This document shows positions 9,047-17,975 of a stretch of 63,087 nt of DNA, one piece after another. The notes under the pieces are model-generated. The model made no database searches and was not told the origin of the DNA. It saw only the letters and a program-made list of their open reading frames with translations. The DNA comes from Candidatus Rokuibacteriota bacterium. GTDB taxonomy: Bacteria; Methylomirabilota; Methylomirabilia; Rokubacteriales; CSP1-6. Both the position numbers and the translations under genes were made by a program. Positions within the stretch are counted from its first letter, which is position 1, and every line of letters starts with the position of its first letter. The stretch spans positions 1 through 63,087 of the forward strand of contig QHRX01000013.1 of the NCBI GenBank assembly GCA_003221455.1. Reading direction: 5' to 3'.

Positions 9047-10315
9047 ATGCGCTCCTTCGCGAAGGGCTCGCTCGCGGATCTGGTCGCCCGCCTCCGGCCT
9101 GGCATGAGGGTTCTGCTCCCGCCCGGCTGCGGCGAGCCGGTGAGCCTGGTCGCCGAGCTCTGCCGCCAGGCGGACCGGCTCCAGCCCCTCACGCTCATGG
9201 GCGGAATCCACCTCGGCGACTATCCGTTCTGCCGGCCCGACCTCGCGGGGAAGATCACCTTCGTGACCTGGCACATGTCGCCGCCGCTCGCCGACGCGGC
9301 GCGGCGGGGGCAGGTCGACTTCGTCCCGGTGCGGTACTTCGACCTTCCGCGCGTCTTCAACCGCGGCGGCGCCTGGGCGCCGGACTGCGTCGTCGTCCAC
9401 GCCGCGCCCCCCGACGCCCACGGCTACCTGAGCCTGGGCGTCTCCGCGAGCGTCACGCTGCCGGCCGCCCGCCAGGCCCCGCTCGTGATTGCGCAGGTCA
9501 ACCCCCGGATGCCGCGCACGCTCGGCGGCGCGCTTCACCGGTCGCAGGTCGACGGCTGGGCCGAGGCCGACGAGGAGCTCCTGGTCTATCCGCCGCCCGT
9601 GCTAGGGGCGACCGAGCGCGCGATCGGGCGACGGGCGGCCGAGCTGGTCCCGGACGGCGCGACGGTGCAGATCGGGCTCGGCGCGAGTCCGCAGGCGGTC
9701 CTGGAGTTCCTCGGCGACAGGCGGGACCTGTCCCTACACTCGCTCTTGGTCGACGGCGCCGTACCGCTCTGCGAGGCGGGAGTGGTCACGAGCGCCGCGA
9801 AGCCGTTTCACCGTGGCCGCATGGACATCGGCGAGATCATGGGGACGCCACGGGTGTTCGGATTCGCCCACGAGAACCCGGCGGTCAACATGGAATCCTC
9901 GGAGTACGTCCATGACCCGGCGGTCGTGGCCCGCCTGCCGCGGTTCGTCTCGATCAACTCGGCGCTGGAGGTGGACCTGACGGGCCAGGTGACGGCGGAG
10001 AGCATCGGCGGCCGGCAGGTCGCCGGGATCGGCGGTCAGTTCGACTTCGTGCTCGGCGCCTCACGGGCGCCCGGCGGGGCGTCGATCATCGCGCTCCCGT
10101 CGACGGCCCGCGACGGCACCGTCTCGCGGATCGTCCCGCGGCTCGCCGCCGGTGCCGCCGTGACCACGCCACGCTATCTCGTCGACTGGATCGTGACGGA
10201 ACACGGGGCCGCCCGGCTGACCGGGCTCAGCGAGAGGGAACGGGCCGCGGCCTTGGTCGCCGTGGCCCATCCGCGGTTTGCCGAAGAGCTCGAGCGCGGC
10301 CGTGTTACTTCCTAG
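9047..10315 (+). CDS. Acetyl-CoA hydrolase / 4-hydroxybutyrate CoA-transferase family protein
   Basis: 422 residues, normal for class I CoA-transferases of the 4-hydroxybutyrate/acetyl-CoA hydrolase type. The fold is two-part: an N-terminal domain ending near YLSLGVSAS, and a C-terminal domain with NSALEVDLTGQV, the conserved Glu in AESIG, and GIGGQFDF. The glutamate would carry the CoA thioester during transfer between acyl groups. The acyl substrate cannot be told. No pathway neighbours are present. Its last 11 bases overlap the convergent SelW-like gene. Confidence 0.88.
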   Translation: MRSFAKGSLADLVARLRPGMRVLLPPGCGEPVSLVAELCRQADRLQPLTLMGGIHLGDYPFCRPDLAGKITFVTWHMSPPLADAARRGQVDFVPVRYFDLPRVFNRGGAWAPDCVVVHAAPPDAHGYLSLGVSASVTLPAARQAPLVIAQVNPRMPRTLGGALHRSQVDGWAEADEELLVYPPPVLGATERAIGRRAAELVPDGATVQIGLGASPQAVLEFLGDRRDLSLHSLLVDGAVPLCEAGVVTSAAKPFHRGRMDIGEIMGTPRVFGFAHENPAVNMESSEYVHDPAVVARLPRFVSINSALEVDLTGQVTAESIGGRQVAGIGGQFDFVLGASRAPGGASIIALPSTARDGTVSRIVPRLAAGAAVTTPRYLVDWIVTEHGAARLTGLSERERAAALVAVAHPRFAEELERGRVTS

Positions 10316-10532
10316 CGGCGTCGATCTTCTCGAAGATCTCCTGGTCGGTCGGGAAGCGGTACGTCGTCTTGTTCGAGTAGACGGTCTTGCCGTCGATCGC
10401 GACCTCGAAGATGCCGCCGAAGCCTTCCTTGAGGCCGGCGGTGATCCCGTACTTCTGCTTGATGGCGGCCTGCAAACTGGAGGCCTGGGGGAGGTAGTTT
10501 CACTCCCCGCAGTAGATGATGAGGATGTTCAT
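10305..10532 (-). CDS. SelW/Rdx-like selenoprotein (in-frame TGA read as selenocysteine)
   Basis: The reading starts at ATG 10532 behind GGGGGGAGGACCC, a very strong ribosome-binding site. Codon 11 is TGA (10502-10500) in the context YCGE-U-NYLP. Translation then continues in frame for 64 residues to TAA at 10305, giving 75 residues. The pattern C8-x-x-U11 after two hydrophobic beta residues, then KYGITAGLKEGFGGIFEVAIDGKTVYS, matches the thioredoxin-fold SelW/SelT/SelH (Rdx) family, where this motif is redox-active and often contains Sec. A hairpin lies just downstream of the TGA. It is likely a cytoplasmic redox protein. A Cys is expected at position 11 in non-Sec homologues. Confidence 0.85.
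10467..10485 (-). promoter_or_regulatory. Candidate bacterial SECIS hairpin of the SelW-like gene
   Basis: In the mRNA sense, GGCCT pairs with AGGCC around a 9-base loop CCAGTTTGC. The stem starts 14 bases after the TGA codon, the usual position for a bacterial SECIS element bound by SelB. The loop does not show the classic GGUC, so the assignment rests mainly on position. Confidence 0.45.
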
Positions 10533-10575
10533 GGGTCCTCCCCCCTTATAGGGACGTCCTAGCCTTAACGATACC

Positions 10576-11490
10576 ATGACGCCCCTCCTGATCGACACCG
10601 ATCCCGGCATCGACGACGCTCTCGCGCTGCTGCTGGCGTTCGGCTCGCCCGAGTGCCGCGTGGAGGCGATCACGACCGTCGCCGGCAACGTCGAGGTGCC
10701 GCTCTGCACCCGGAACGCCCGCCGGGTCGTCGCGGTCGCGGCGCCGATCCGACCGCCGTGGATCGTCGAGGGGGCCGCCGGTCCGCTCGCGCGCCCGCTG
10801 CGGACCGCCACTCACTACCACGGCGCCGACGGTCTCGGCGACGCCCTCCCGCCGGAGGCGTCGCCGCCCGCGACGGCGCCCGGCTTGGCCGCGCGTACCC
10901 TCGTTGAGACGGCGCGCCGGGTCGGACGGATGCTGACCGTCGTGGCGATCGGGCCGCTGACGAACGTGGCCCAGGCGCTCGAGCTCGACGCCACTGCCCT
11001 CGCGGACATCGGGCGTCTCGTCGTCATGGGGGGGGCGGTCGACGTGCCGGGCAACGTGACGCCCACCGCCGAGTTCAACATGCACGTCGACCCGGAGGCC
11101 GCCGACCGGGTGGTGGCGGCCGGCCTTCCGCTTGAGCTCGTCCCGCTCGACGTCACGCAGCGCGTCATCCTCGCGCGTGCCGCCCTCGACACGGCGCTCG
11201 AGCGGGCGCCGCAGCGCCTCGCCGACTTCGTCTCGACGTTTACCCGGTTCGCCTTCCGCGTCGAGGCGGCGGCGGACCACCCGGGCCTGACGCTGCACGA
11301 CCCCCTCGCCGTCGGCGTCGCGCTCTCACCGTCCTTCGTCACCTTCGAGCGGGTCCGGCTCGAGATCGGTGCCGACGGCGAGACCCGGCGGCGGCCCGGG
11401 CCGCCGAACTGTCGCGTGGCGCTGGCCGTCGAGGCGGAACGCTTCGTCCCCTGGTTCCTCGAGCGTCTATGCCGCGCGTCCTCGTCGTAG
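10576..11490 (+). CDS. Inosine/uridine-preferring nucleoside hydrolase
   Basis: 304 residues. The N-terminal signature DTDPGIDDALAL binds the catalytic Ca2+ and ribose, and the mid-protein stretch VVMGGAVDVPGNVT with AEFNMHVDPEA is also characteristic. The C-terminal HDPLAVGVAL contributes the remaining metal ligand. The enzyme would split nucleosides to base plus ribose. The downstream ribokinase overlaps it by 22 bases and would phosphorylate the ribose, so the two form a coherent salvage pair. Confidence 0.93.
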   Translation: MTPLLIDTDPGIDDALALLLAFGSPECRVEAITTVAGNVEVPLCTRNARRVVAVAAPIRPPWIVEGAAGPLARPLRTATHYHGADGLGDALPPEASPPATAPGLAARTLVETARRVGRMLTVVAIGPLTNVAQALELDATALADIGRLVVMGGAVDVPGNVTPTAEFNMHVDPEAADRVVAAGLPLELVPLDVTQRVILARAALDTALERAPQRLADFVSTFTRFAFRVEAAADHPGLTLHDPLAVGVALSPSFVTFERVRLEIGADGETRRRPGPPNCRVALAVEAERFVPWFLERLCRASSS

Positions 11491-12401
11491 GCTCCGCCAA
11501 TATCGACCTGGTCGCCCTAGTGGAGCGGCTCCCCGCGCCCGGGGAAACGGTGTCAGAGGGGACGCTGCTCGTGACCCACGGCGGCAAGGGTGCCAACCAG
11601 GCCGTCGCCGCCCGACGGCTCGGCGCCGAGGTCCGCCTGCTCGGCTGCGTGGGTGCCGACGCGTCGGGCGCCGAGATCCGCGCGGGGCTCGAGGCGGAGG
11701 GGATCGGGGTCGCCGGCCTGGCGACCGCGCCGGACGCCGCGACGGGCACGGCGCTGATCGTCGTCGACGCGCGCGGCCGGAACCAGATCGCGGTGGCGCC
11801 CGGCGCCAACCGATGCCTGCCGCCGTCGGCGGTCGAGCGGTGGGAGACCGACTTCGCGTGGGCGGATGTCGTGCTGTGCCAGCTCGAGACGCCGGTCGAG
11901 ACCGTCGTGCGGGCCCTCGAGCTCGCCCGCGCGCGGGGGAAGGTCACGATCCTGAACCCGGCTCCGGTGCGCGACGTCGACCCGAGCGTCTGGCCGCTCG
12001 TCGACTATCTGACGCCCAACGAGAGCGAGGCGGCCCGTCTGGGCGGCGTCAGCGTGGCGGAGCTGGGGGAGGCCCGAGCGGTCGGGCGCCTCCTCCGCGC
12101 GCGGGGCGTCGGCGCGGTGGTCGTCACGCTCGGCGAGCGGGGCGCGCTCGCCTCGTCCGCGGCCGGCGACCTCGCGGTCCCGGCGTTTCCCGTGACCGCG
12201 GTCGACACGACCGCCGCGGGCGACGCCTTCAACGGCGCCCTCGCCGTCGGGCTCGCGGAGGGTGCGGCCCTCTGGCAGGCGCTCCGGTTGGCGACGGCCG
12301 CCGCCGCGCTCGCCTGCACCAAGCGTGGCGCTCGGCCCTCCCTTCCGCGTCGCGCCGAGGTGGACGCACTCCTTGGCCGCTCGGGGCCGGTCGGCCGCTG
12401 A
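11469..12401 (+). CDS. rbsK: Ribokinase (PfkB family)
   Basis: 310 residues. The N-terminal VVGSANIDLV and THGGKGANQAVAARRLGA are the PfkB first signature. The C-terminal DTTAAGDAFNGALAVGL is the second signature with the catalytic Asp, and the anion-hole glycines are present. It phosphorylates ribose at O5 with ATP in the cytoplasm. The start lies inside the end of the nucleoside hydrolase gene, indicating coupled translation and a shared role in nucleoside salvage. Confidence 0.93.
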   Translation: MPRVLVVGSANIDLVALVERLPAPGETVSEGTLLVTHGGKGANQAVAARRLGAEVRLLGCVGADASGAEIRAGLEAEGIGVAGLATAPDAATGTALIVVDARGRNQIAVAPGANRCLPPSAVERWETDFAWADVVLCQLETPVETVVRALELARARGKVTILNPAPVRDVDPSVWPLVDYLTPNESEAARLGGVSVAELGEARAVGRLLRARGVGAVVVTLGERGALASSAAGDLAVPAFPVTAVDTTAAGDAFNGALAVGLAEGAALWQALRLATAAAALACTKRGARPSLPRRAEVDALLGRSGPVGR

Positions 12402-12492
12402 GCGGCCCGTCCGCGTCGCCGGCGCGGCCGCCGGCGTGGGCCCGAGCGTGGGGATGTCCGACACCTTGTGTCTCTCTGACGCGGGCCAGCGC

Positions 12493-13596
12493 TCAGAGCT
12501 TGGCCGTCAGTCGACGGATCCGCTCGAGTGACGCCGCGATCCGCTCGTCGGAGAGCCGTCCGTCCTCGACCGCCCGGCGGAGCGCGGCGAGCGCGGAGAC
12601 GGCGGCGGACCGGCCGTCGTCGAGCCGGTCGTCGCCGATCAGCAGCAGGTCGACGCCCGCGCGGACCGCCTGCACGACGGCCTCGGCGAAGCCGTAGTCG
12701 GCGCTGATCGCGCCCATCCGCATGTCGTCCGAGACGATGACGCCCGCCCACTGGAGCTCCTGGCGCAGGAGCCCCGTCAGCGTGGCGGGCGAGAGCGTGG
12801 CCGGGAAATCGGGGTCCTGGCGGCGATTGAAGACGTGCGCCGTCATCACGGCGTCGACGAGCCCCTCACCGAGCAGCGCGCGGTACGGGTAGAGCTCGAT
12901 CGCGGCATCGGCGGTCTCGGTCACGTCGACGAAGCCCGCGTGCGAGTCGGCGTAGCTCGAGCCGTGGCCGGGGAAGTGTTTGAGCGTCGTGAGGATGTCG
13001 GCCGCCCGCAATCCCCTCAGGTAGGCGCGGGCCTGGGCCGCGACGCGGAGCGGGTTCGCGGCGAAGCTCCGCCCGTGCTCGACGATCACGGGGTTGGCCG
13101 GGTTGTAGCCAACGTCGACCACGGGCGCCAGGTTCCAGTTGACGCCGGCGTCGCGCAGCATGAAGCCGATTCGCCGCGCCTCCAGTTCGGTGAGCGCAAG
13201 ATCCCCGGCCCGCCCGAGCTCCTCGTGCGAGAGGGTCGGCTCCCACCCTCCGCGCGGTGAGAGGCGCATGATCTCTCCGCCCTCGGCGTCGGTGGCGATC
13301 AGGAGCGGCCGGCCGGTGCACTCGTGCGACCGGCGCTGGAGATCGGCGGTGAGGGCCCGCAGCTGCGCCGGAGACTCGATGTTCGAGTCCGCCAAGAGGA
13401 CGACGCCGCTCACGCGGATCTCGCACAGGAGCCGGTCGAGCTGCCGATTGCCCGCGACCGTCGTGCCCTCGAATGCCACGAGGAGGAGCTGCCCCAGCTC
13501 GTCGAGCATCGGATCCGGCGGGCGTCGGGGCCGTGCGACGCATCCGGGGGCGAGGAACGCCAGGAGGGCGAGGCTAGCCGCGAGCCGCCTGGACAA
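12493..13596 (-). CDS. Glycoside hydrolase family 3 protein, NagZ-like beta-N-acetylhexosaminidase
   Basis: 367 residues. The first 19 form a lipobox-type leader (LALLAFLAPGC), so the enzyme is probably an exported lipoprotein. GH3 hallmarks are ATDAEGGE (substrate binding), the KHFPGHGSSYADSH stretch that carries the NagZ His/Asp pair, and VSDDMRMGAI, which contains the catalytic Asp nucleophile. The expected reaction is removal of N-acetylglucosamine from peptidoglycan fragments. Typical NagZ is cytosolic, so the lipoprotein signal is a small oddity. Its start overlaps the BtpA-family gene by 23 bases. Confidence 0.88.
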   Translation of the reverse strand: MSRRLAASLALLAFLAPGCVARPRRPPDPMLDELGQLLLVAFEGTTVAGNRQLDRLLCEIRVSGVVLLADSNIESPAQLRALTADLQRRSHECTGRPLLIATDAEGGEIMRLSPRGGWEPTLSHEELGRAGDLALTELEARRIGFMLRDAGVNWNLAPVVDVGYNPANPVIVEHGRSFAANPLRVAAQARAYLRGLRAADILTTLKHFPGHGSSYADSHAGFVDVTETADAAIELYPYRALLGEGLVDAVMTAHVFNRRQDPDFPATLSPATLTGLLRQELQWAGVIVSDDMRMGAISADYGFAEAVVQAVRAGVDLLLIGDDRLDDGRSAAVSALAALRRAVEDGRLSDERIAASLERIRRLTAKL

Positions 13597-14353
13597 GTCT
13601 CCGAACGCGCGCCGGGTCGATCGGATTTCGGACGTCGCCGTCGCGCTTGAGCCAGCTGCCGACGACGAGGGCGTCGGCGACCGACAGGAGCTCGGCCGCC
13701 GTCTCCGGCGTCACCCCGCTGCCGACGAGCACGGCTACCCCCGGCACCGCGTCGCGGACGCGCTTGAGATCGCCGAGCGCGGTCGGCTCGCCGGTGGCGC
13801 GACCGGACACGATGAGCGCGTCGGCGAGGCCGCGGTGGACCAGGTCGCGCGCGTGCTGCTCGAGGTCGATGGCCCCGAGGGGCACGGCGTGCTTTCCCTG
13901 TACGTCGGCGTAGATGCGCACGTCGGCCCCGAGCAGCCGCCGATCGCGGAGCGTGTGGTAGGCGTCGGTCTGCACGATGCCTTGGTCGGCGACGACGGCG
14001 GCGGCGTGGACGTTGACGCGGATGAAGCGGGCGCCGACCGCGGTGGCGATCGCGAGGGCCGCGCGCGCGTCAGACTTCAGCACGTTGACGCCGAGCGGCA
14101 CGCGGGGGACGGCCCGTCCCACGTGGTCGGCGACGACGGCCAGCGCCGCGACGGTGGCGGCCTCCACCCGCCCGGGCGCGAACGGGACGTCGCCGAAGTT
14201 CTCGAGCAAGAGCGCGTCGAACCCGTTGTCGGCGAGGGCGCCGGCGTCCGCCAGCGCGCGGTCGATGACGGCCGACATCGAGCCGGCCCAGCGCGGGCTC
14301 CCCGGCAGCGGCGAGAGGTGCACCATGCCGATCAGCGCCCGCTCGAGCTTCAC
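13574..14353 (-). CDS. BtpA/SgcQ family protein
   Basis: 259 residues from GTG at 14353. The N-terminal GMVHLSPLPGSP and the following DNGFDALLLENFGDVPF are diagnostic of the BtpA family, a TIM-barrel group that includes the photosystem I biogenesis factor BtpA and SgcQ-like proteins. PLGVNVLKSD and VGSGVTPET are further barrel motifs. The biochemical role outside photosynthetic organisms is not established. It overlaps the downstream GH3 gene by 23 bases. A TACAAT box lies at 14366-14361, so the message may be leaderless. Confidence 0.88.
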   Translation of the reverse strand: MKLERALIGMVHLSPLPGSPRWAGSMSAVIDRALADAGALADNGFDALLLENFGDVPFAPGRVEAATVAALAVVADHVGRAVPRVPLGVNVLKSDARAALAIATAVGARFIRVNVHAAAVVADQGIVQTDAYHTLRDRRLLGADVRIYADVQGKHAVPLGAIDLEQHARDLVHRGLADALIVSGRATGEPTALGDLKRVRDAVPGVAVLVGSGVTPETAAELLSVADALVVGSWLKRDGDVRNPIDPARVRRLVQAARG

Positions 14354-14493
14354 CCCGTGAATTGTAACACCGCGTGCGTTCCGCTATTCTGGAGCGAGGC
14401 GGGTAGCGACTCCTCCGCGGCCCTCCGCCGCGGACGGCGCGCCGGGGAGGAGTCTCGGATGCGGGGCGAATACGGACTGACCGGGGGTCGCGG

Positions 14494-15564
14494 GTGATCG
14501 AGCGGATTCGACGCCTGTGGCAGCGGCGGTCTCGTTCGCGCGTGGGCCTCGCGCTCTGCGGCGGAGGCGTGATCGGCGGGATGTACGAGGTCGGGGTCCT
14601 CGCCGCGCTCGAGGAGGGGGTGTTCGAGCCGGCCCGTGGGTGCGACTTCGACGTCTACGTCGGCTGCAGCGCGGGGGCGGTGGTGGCCTCCGTCATGGCC
14701 AACGGCTTCCCCGCCTCCGAGCTCTACCAGATCCTCGACCAGGACCGGGTCGATCCGCTGAACTTCTCGCGGTCGTCCGTGTACGCGAGCAACGCCTTCC
14801 GCCGCGCCTTCATGCAGTTCGCGCGCTTCGTGTGGGCGATCGGCAAGAACGCCGCGACCGGCTCCCGCCCGTCCGTCCCCGACATCCTTGCGCGAGCCGA
14901 GCACGACTTCCCGGCGGGGTTCTTCTCGCTCGCGCAGCTCGAGGAATACATGCGGACGGCGCTCGCGGCGCGCGGCCTCGCGAACTCCTTCGCGGCGCTC
15001 AAGCGTCCCCTGCTCATCCCGGCCATCGATCTCGACTCCGCCGAGCGCGTGGTCTTCGGGCGGGGCCAGCTGGCCGAGGTGCCGGTCTCACAGGCTATCG
15101 CCGCGTCGTCGGCCATCCCGGGGTTCTTCGAGCCGTACAACATCGGCGGCCGGGAGTACATCGACGGCGGCGTCGGGTTCAGCGGCCACGCCGATCTCGC
15201 CGTCGAGGCGGGCGCCGACGTCGTGGTCATCGTGAACCCCTTGGTGCCGGCGCTGGACGACGCGGGCGAGCGCTCGCTGAGGGAGCGCGGCCTCTACTTC
15301 ATCATGGAACAGGCGAACCGCATCTACAGCCGGAGCCTGCTCCAGCACAATCTGGAGACGACGGCCGCGCGTCACCCAGGGACCCAGATCTTCCTGATCC
15401 AGCCGCCGCCGCGGGGCACGCCGCTGTTCGGGCCCTCGATGGGCTTTGCCGCGAGCCACGCCGCGCTCCGCTACGGCTACACGGCCACCAAGGCGTGGCT
15501 GGCGACGCACGGCGCCGAGCTCGCGCGCCGGATCGCCCGCGTCCCGCTCTCGACCATCGCGTGA
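14494..15564 (+). CDS. Patatin-like phospholipase family protein
   Basis: 356 residues from GTG at 14494. The oxyanion hole is CGGGVIGGMYEVGVL, the nucleophile elbow is GCSAG (Ser59), and the dyad Asp is in YIDGGVGFSGHADLAVEAGAD at about residue 217. These are the elements of a patatin-type serine hydrolase acting on acyl lipids. There is no signal peptide or transmembrane span, so it is cytoplasmic or peripheral. It is followed by a tiny ORF and a response regulator on the same strand. Confidence 0.92.
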   Translation: MIERIRRLWQRRSRSRVGLALCGGGVIGGMYEVGVLAALEEGVFEPARGCDFDVYVGCSAGAVVASVMANGFPASELYQILDQDRVDPLNFSRSSVYASNAFRRAFMQFARFVWAIGKNAATGSRPSVPDILARAEHDFPAGFFSLAQLEEYMRTALAARGLANSFAALKRPLLIPAIDLDSAERVVFGRGQLAEVPVSQAIAASSAIPGFFEPYNIGGREYIDGGVGFSGHADLAVEAGADVVVIVNPLVPALDDAGERSLRERGLYFIMEQANRIYSRSLLQHNLETTAARHPGTQIFLIQPPPRGTPLFGPSMGFAASHAALRYGYTATKAWLATHGAELARRIARVPLSTIA

Positions 15565-15603
15565 GGGCGGCCTCGGATCTTGACACCCATGGCCCAGTAG
15601 CTC

Positions 15604-15777
15604 ATGATGACCGAGACCGTGCTGCGCACGATGCGCGTCCTCATCACCTCGGGCGACGGCGAGGAGACCGGGGGCACGGTGGGTGTCTCCGACAACATCA
15701 TCGAGGCGTCGCGCGCGCTCGTGAACTCGATCGAATACAAGCTTCGGCGTGACGAGCGCCAGAGCCGGAGACCATAG
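15604..15777 (+). CDS. 57-residue ORF resembling the C-terminal end of citramalate synthase / LeuA regulatory domain
   Basis: Small ORF (ATG ATG ACC ...) in the 217 bases between the patatin and response-regulator genes. Its core, [20 protein letters not shown] (short form [10 protein letters not shown] ... [23 protein letters not shown]), matches the end of CimA/LeuA-like synthases, where this segment forms part of the allosteric and dimerisation domain. No catalytic TIM barrel is nearby, and a TAG lies directly upstream in frame. It ends 4 bases before the response-regulator ATG. It could be a real small protein, a free-standing regulatory domain, or the leftover tail of a deleted gene. Confidence 0.6.
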   Translation: MMTETVLRTMRVLITSGDGEETGGTVGVSDNIIEASRALVNSIEYKLRRDERQSRRP

Positions 15778-15781
15778 TCCG

Positions 15782-16135
15782 ATGCGCATTCTCGTGGTCG
15801 ACGACGAAAAGCCGATTCTGGACCTTTGCATGAAGGTCCTGGGCCGAATCGGCTACGAGGTCGACGGGACCACCGAGGGCGAGGTTGCGCTGTCCAAGAT
15901 CGCGGCGGGCCCGCTCGACCTGCTCGTCGTGGACTACAAGATGCCCGGCATCAACGGCTTCGAGGTCATCCGGCGCGCCCGCACTCTGAACCGTGGGCTC
16001 AAGATCGTCCTGATCACGGGCCACGGCACCCGGGAGGTCGTCGGCGAGGCGATCGACGGCGGCGTCAACGGGATCCTGGTCAAACCCTTTACGCCTGACG
16101 AGTTGACCCAGACGATCAACGCCGCCCTCGCGTGA
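15782..16135 (+). CDS. Single-domain response regulator (CheY-like receiver)
   Basis: 117 residues, only a receiver domain. The acidic pocket is VVDDEK near the start, the phosphoacceptor Asp51 is in LLVVDYKMPGING, the Thr is in VLITGHGT and the Lys in VKPFTPDEL. No output domain follows, so it acts by protein-protein contact or in a phosphorelay. ATG at 15782 has GGAG upstream. No histidine kinase is immediately adjacent, although one lies about 1.8 kb downstream. Confidence 0.93.
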   Translation: MRILVVDDEKPILDLCMKVLGRIGYEVDGTTEGEVALSKIAAGPLDLLVVDYKMPGINGFEVIRRARTLNRGLKIVLITGHGTREVVGEAIDGGVNGILVKPFTPDELTQTINAALA

Positions 16136-16184
16136 CGCCGGTACGTGCCCGGCCGGCACGACGGGCCAAAAAACGTCGGCCGGA

Positions 16185-17054
16185 ATGGCACGGACGGAGC
16201 CGTGTCCCTTCGACAAATCAGTCTGTTACGAGTGGCATCCGGTGTGCACCCTTGGCCGCGGCATGAGCGGCGTGAGTCTGCCCGCGATCGGGGGAGCAGG
16301 GCCTGCGCTGAGCGCGGGCCTGCATCGCGGGATCGAGCACGCCGTGGCGGTTGGCTACGGCCTCACCTACGATGCGATCGTCTCCTCGTTCCCCCCCTAC
16401 GAGGCGCTTCTCGAGGAGGTCGCGGGCTACGCCAAGCGCTCCGTCGGCCTCCGGCGGGACCCCCGGTCGGCCCACGTGCTGGACGTGGCCTCGGGCATCG
16501 GGACCCTGGCCTTCCGGCTGGCCCGCGAGGGCTACACGATCGTCGGGCTCGACGGCGTGGAGTACCTGGTCGAGATCGCCCGGGAGAAGCGGCGGGCACG
16601 GAACGTCGCCAACGTCGCCTTCCACCGGATCGACATCGGCGGCGACGAGGTGCCGTGGCGGGAGGCGTTCGACTTCGCCGTGAGCCTGCACACGCTCTAC
16701 TGGCACCCGCGGCCCGCGCAGGTGCTGGCGGCCACGCGGCGGGCCCTCCGGCCCGGCGGCCACGCGCTCTTCCTGAACTACTCCCGCCCGGCGCGGGTGC
16801 TCCCGACCTTCAAGACGATCCTGGCGTCCGAGGGGTGGGGCCCGGCACTCGGCGCGCTCCGCTGGCTCCTGCCGACCGCCCTCTTCGAGGGCTGCCGCGA
16901 TTTCGAGCCTCATTACATGGCGGCCGAGGAGCTTCACGACGCCCTGACGCAGGCGGGCTTCGAAATCCTGGACGCGAAACGGACGTTCCTCGGCGAGATC
17001 AGCTGTCTGGCCTGGGTGCGTCGCGTGGAATGCGCCGCGGAGATCGACCGGTGA
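16185..17054 (+). CDS. Class I SAM-dependent methyltransferase
   Basis: 289 residues from ATG 16185, or about 263 from ATG 16263 (MSGVSLP); the start is uncertain. Motif I is VLDVASGIGTLAF and the acidic post-I position is IVGLDGVEYL. FHRIDIGGDEVPW and VSLHTLYWHPRP are the usual motif II/III region. The product is probably a cytosolic methyltransferase of the ubiE/type 11 or 12 kind. The substrate is not evident and neither neighbour helps. Confidence 0.85.
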   Translation: MARTEPCPFDKSVCYEWHPVCTLGRGMSGVSLPAIGGAGPALSAGLHRGIEHAVAVGYGLTYDAIVSSFPPYEALLEEVAGYAKRSVGLRRDPRSAHVLDVASGIGTLAFRLAREGYTIVGLDGVEYLVEIAREKRRARNVANVAFHRIDIGGDEVPWREAFDFAVSLHTLYWHPRPAQVLAATRRALRPGGHALFLNYSRPARVLPTFKTILASEGWGPALGALRWLLPTALFEGCRDFEPHYMAAEELHDALTQAGFEILDAKRTFLGEISCLAWVRRVECAAEIDR

Positions 17055-17340
17055 CGAGTGCAGTGAACGTCCGCTAGAGCCGGGATCCTCCGCCGCGCCG
17101 AGCAGGCCGTCGCGTGGCGGGAGACCGGCGATCGAGGTCATGCGCGGCTCGGCTCCGAAGCGTTCAGTCCGAAGGCAGGGCAGCACCGTTCGCGGCGGTC
17201 CACCACGCGGGGGGCTTGGCGCCCGCCGTGTGTCGCTTCCCCTCGGGCCTCTCGCTCTAAGTGTCCAATATCGTGAGCCGATATCGATGCGGCTATGGTA
17301 GGCTCGGATGTGGGCGGCTGACGGGGGAGGTGGGTCCGCA
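17055..17340. other. Intergenic region upstream of the GNAT-kinase operon
   Basis: No gene seen. An AT-rich inverted repeat near 17268-17284 and a TATGGT box at about 17294-17299 suggest that the promoter region of the downstream operon lies at its right-hand end. Confidence 0.4.
17268..17284. promoter_or_regulatory. Candidate operator: inverted repeat ATATCG-N5-CGATAT
   Basis: Perfect 6-base arms, ATATCG and CGATAT, separated by TGAGC. They stand out in a GC-rich surrounding, about 57 bases upstream of the GTG at 17341. The spacing is suitable for a dimeric regulator overlapping the -35 region. No regulator is identified. Confidence 0.35.
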
Positions 17341-17975
17341 GTGAGTGTCGGCGCGTTCGTGGGGTCGGCCGCGGTGTCCCGGGTCCTTGCCCACGGCAAG
17401 CGGGTGCGCCTCCGCACGTTCACCCGCGCGGACATGGCGTGCCTTGCCGAGTGGGCCGATAGCGCGTTCGTCGACGCGATGGTGGGCAGCGACTTCCTCT
17501 ATCAATATAAGCACCTGTATCATCGTCGCAATGATCTCTTCCTCGACCTCCTGCTCCGGGACGGTAGCCAGCTCAACGCCCTTATCATTCCCGTCAGAGG
17601 GAGCGGAGCGCCCGTCGGCTTCGTCCGGCTGTTCAACATCAATCTGCTCCACGGCTACGCCTTCCTCGAGATCGTGATCGCCGATCCCCACTCGCTGCGC
17701 CACGGCTGGGGCGTCGAGGCGGGGCGTCTGATGGTCCTCTACGCACTGGAGAGCCTCGGGATCCGCCGGATCGAGGCGAAAGCCTACGCATACAACCGTC
17801 TGAGCCAGAACGCCCTCCTTCGCAACGGCTTCAAGCTGGAGGGCGCCCTCCGACAGGCGTGCTTCTACAACCACCAGTACTGGGACATACTGGTCTACGG
17901 GCTCCTCAAGGACGAGATGGAGGAGCAGCGCAAGAAGCACCACGTCTCCCTGTTCAGCGTGGACGGAGCCGAGCT

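Noticed and set aside
12393-12407. GGCCGC-TGA-GCGGCC hairpin over the ribokinase stop as terminator
   Set aside because: Stem is short, the loop is the stop codon itself, there is no T-tract, and such palindromes are common at this GC content.
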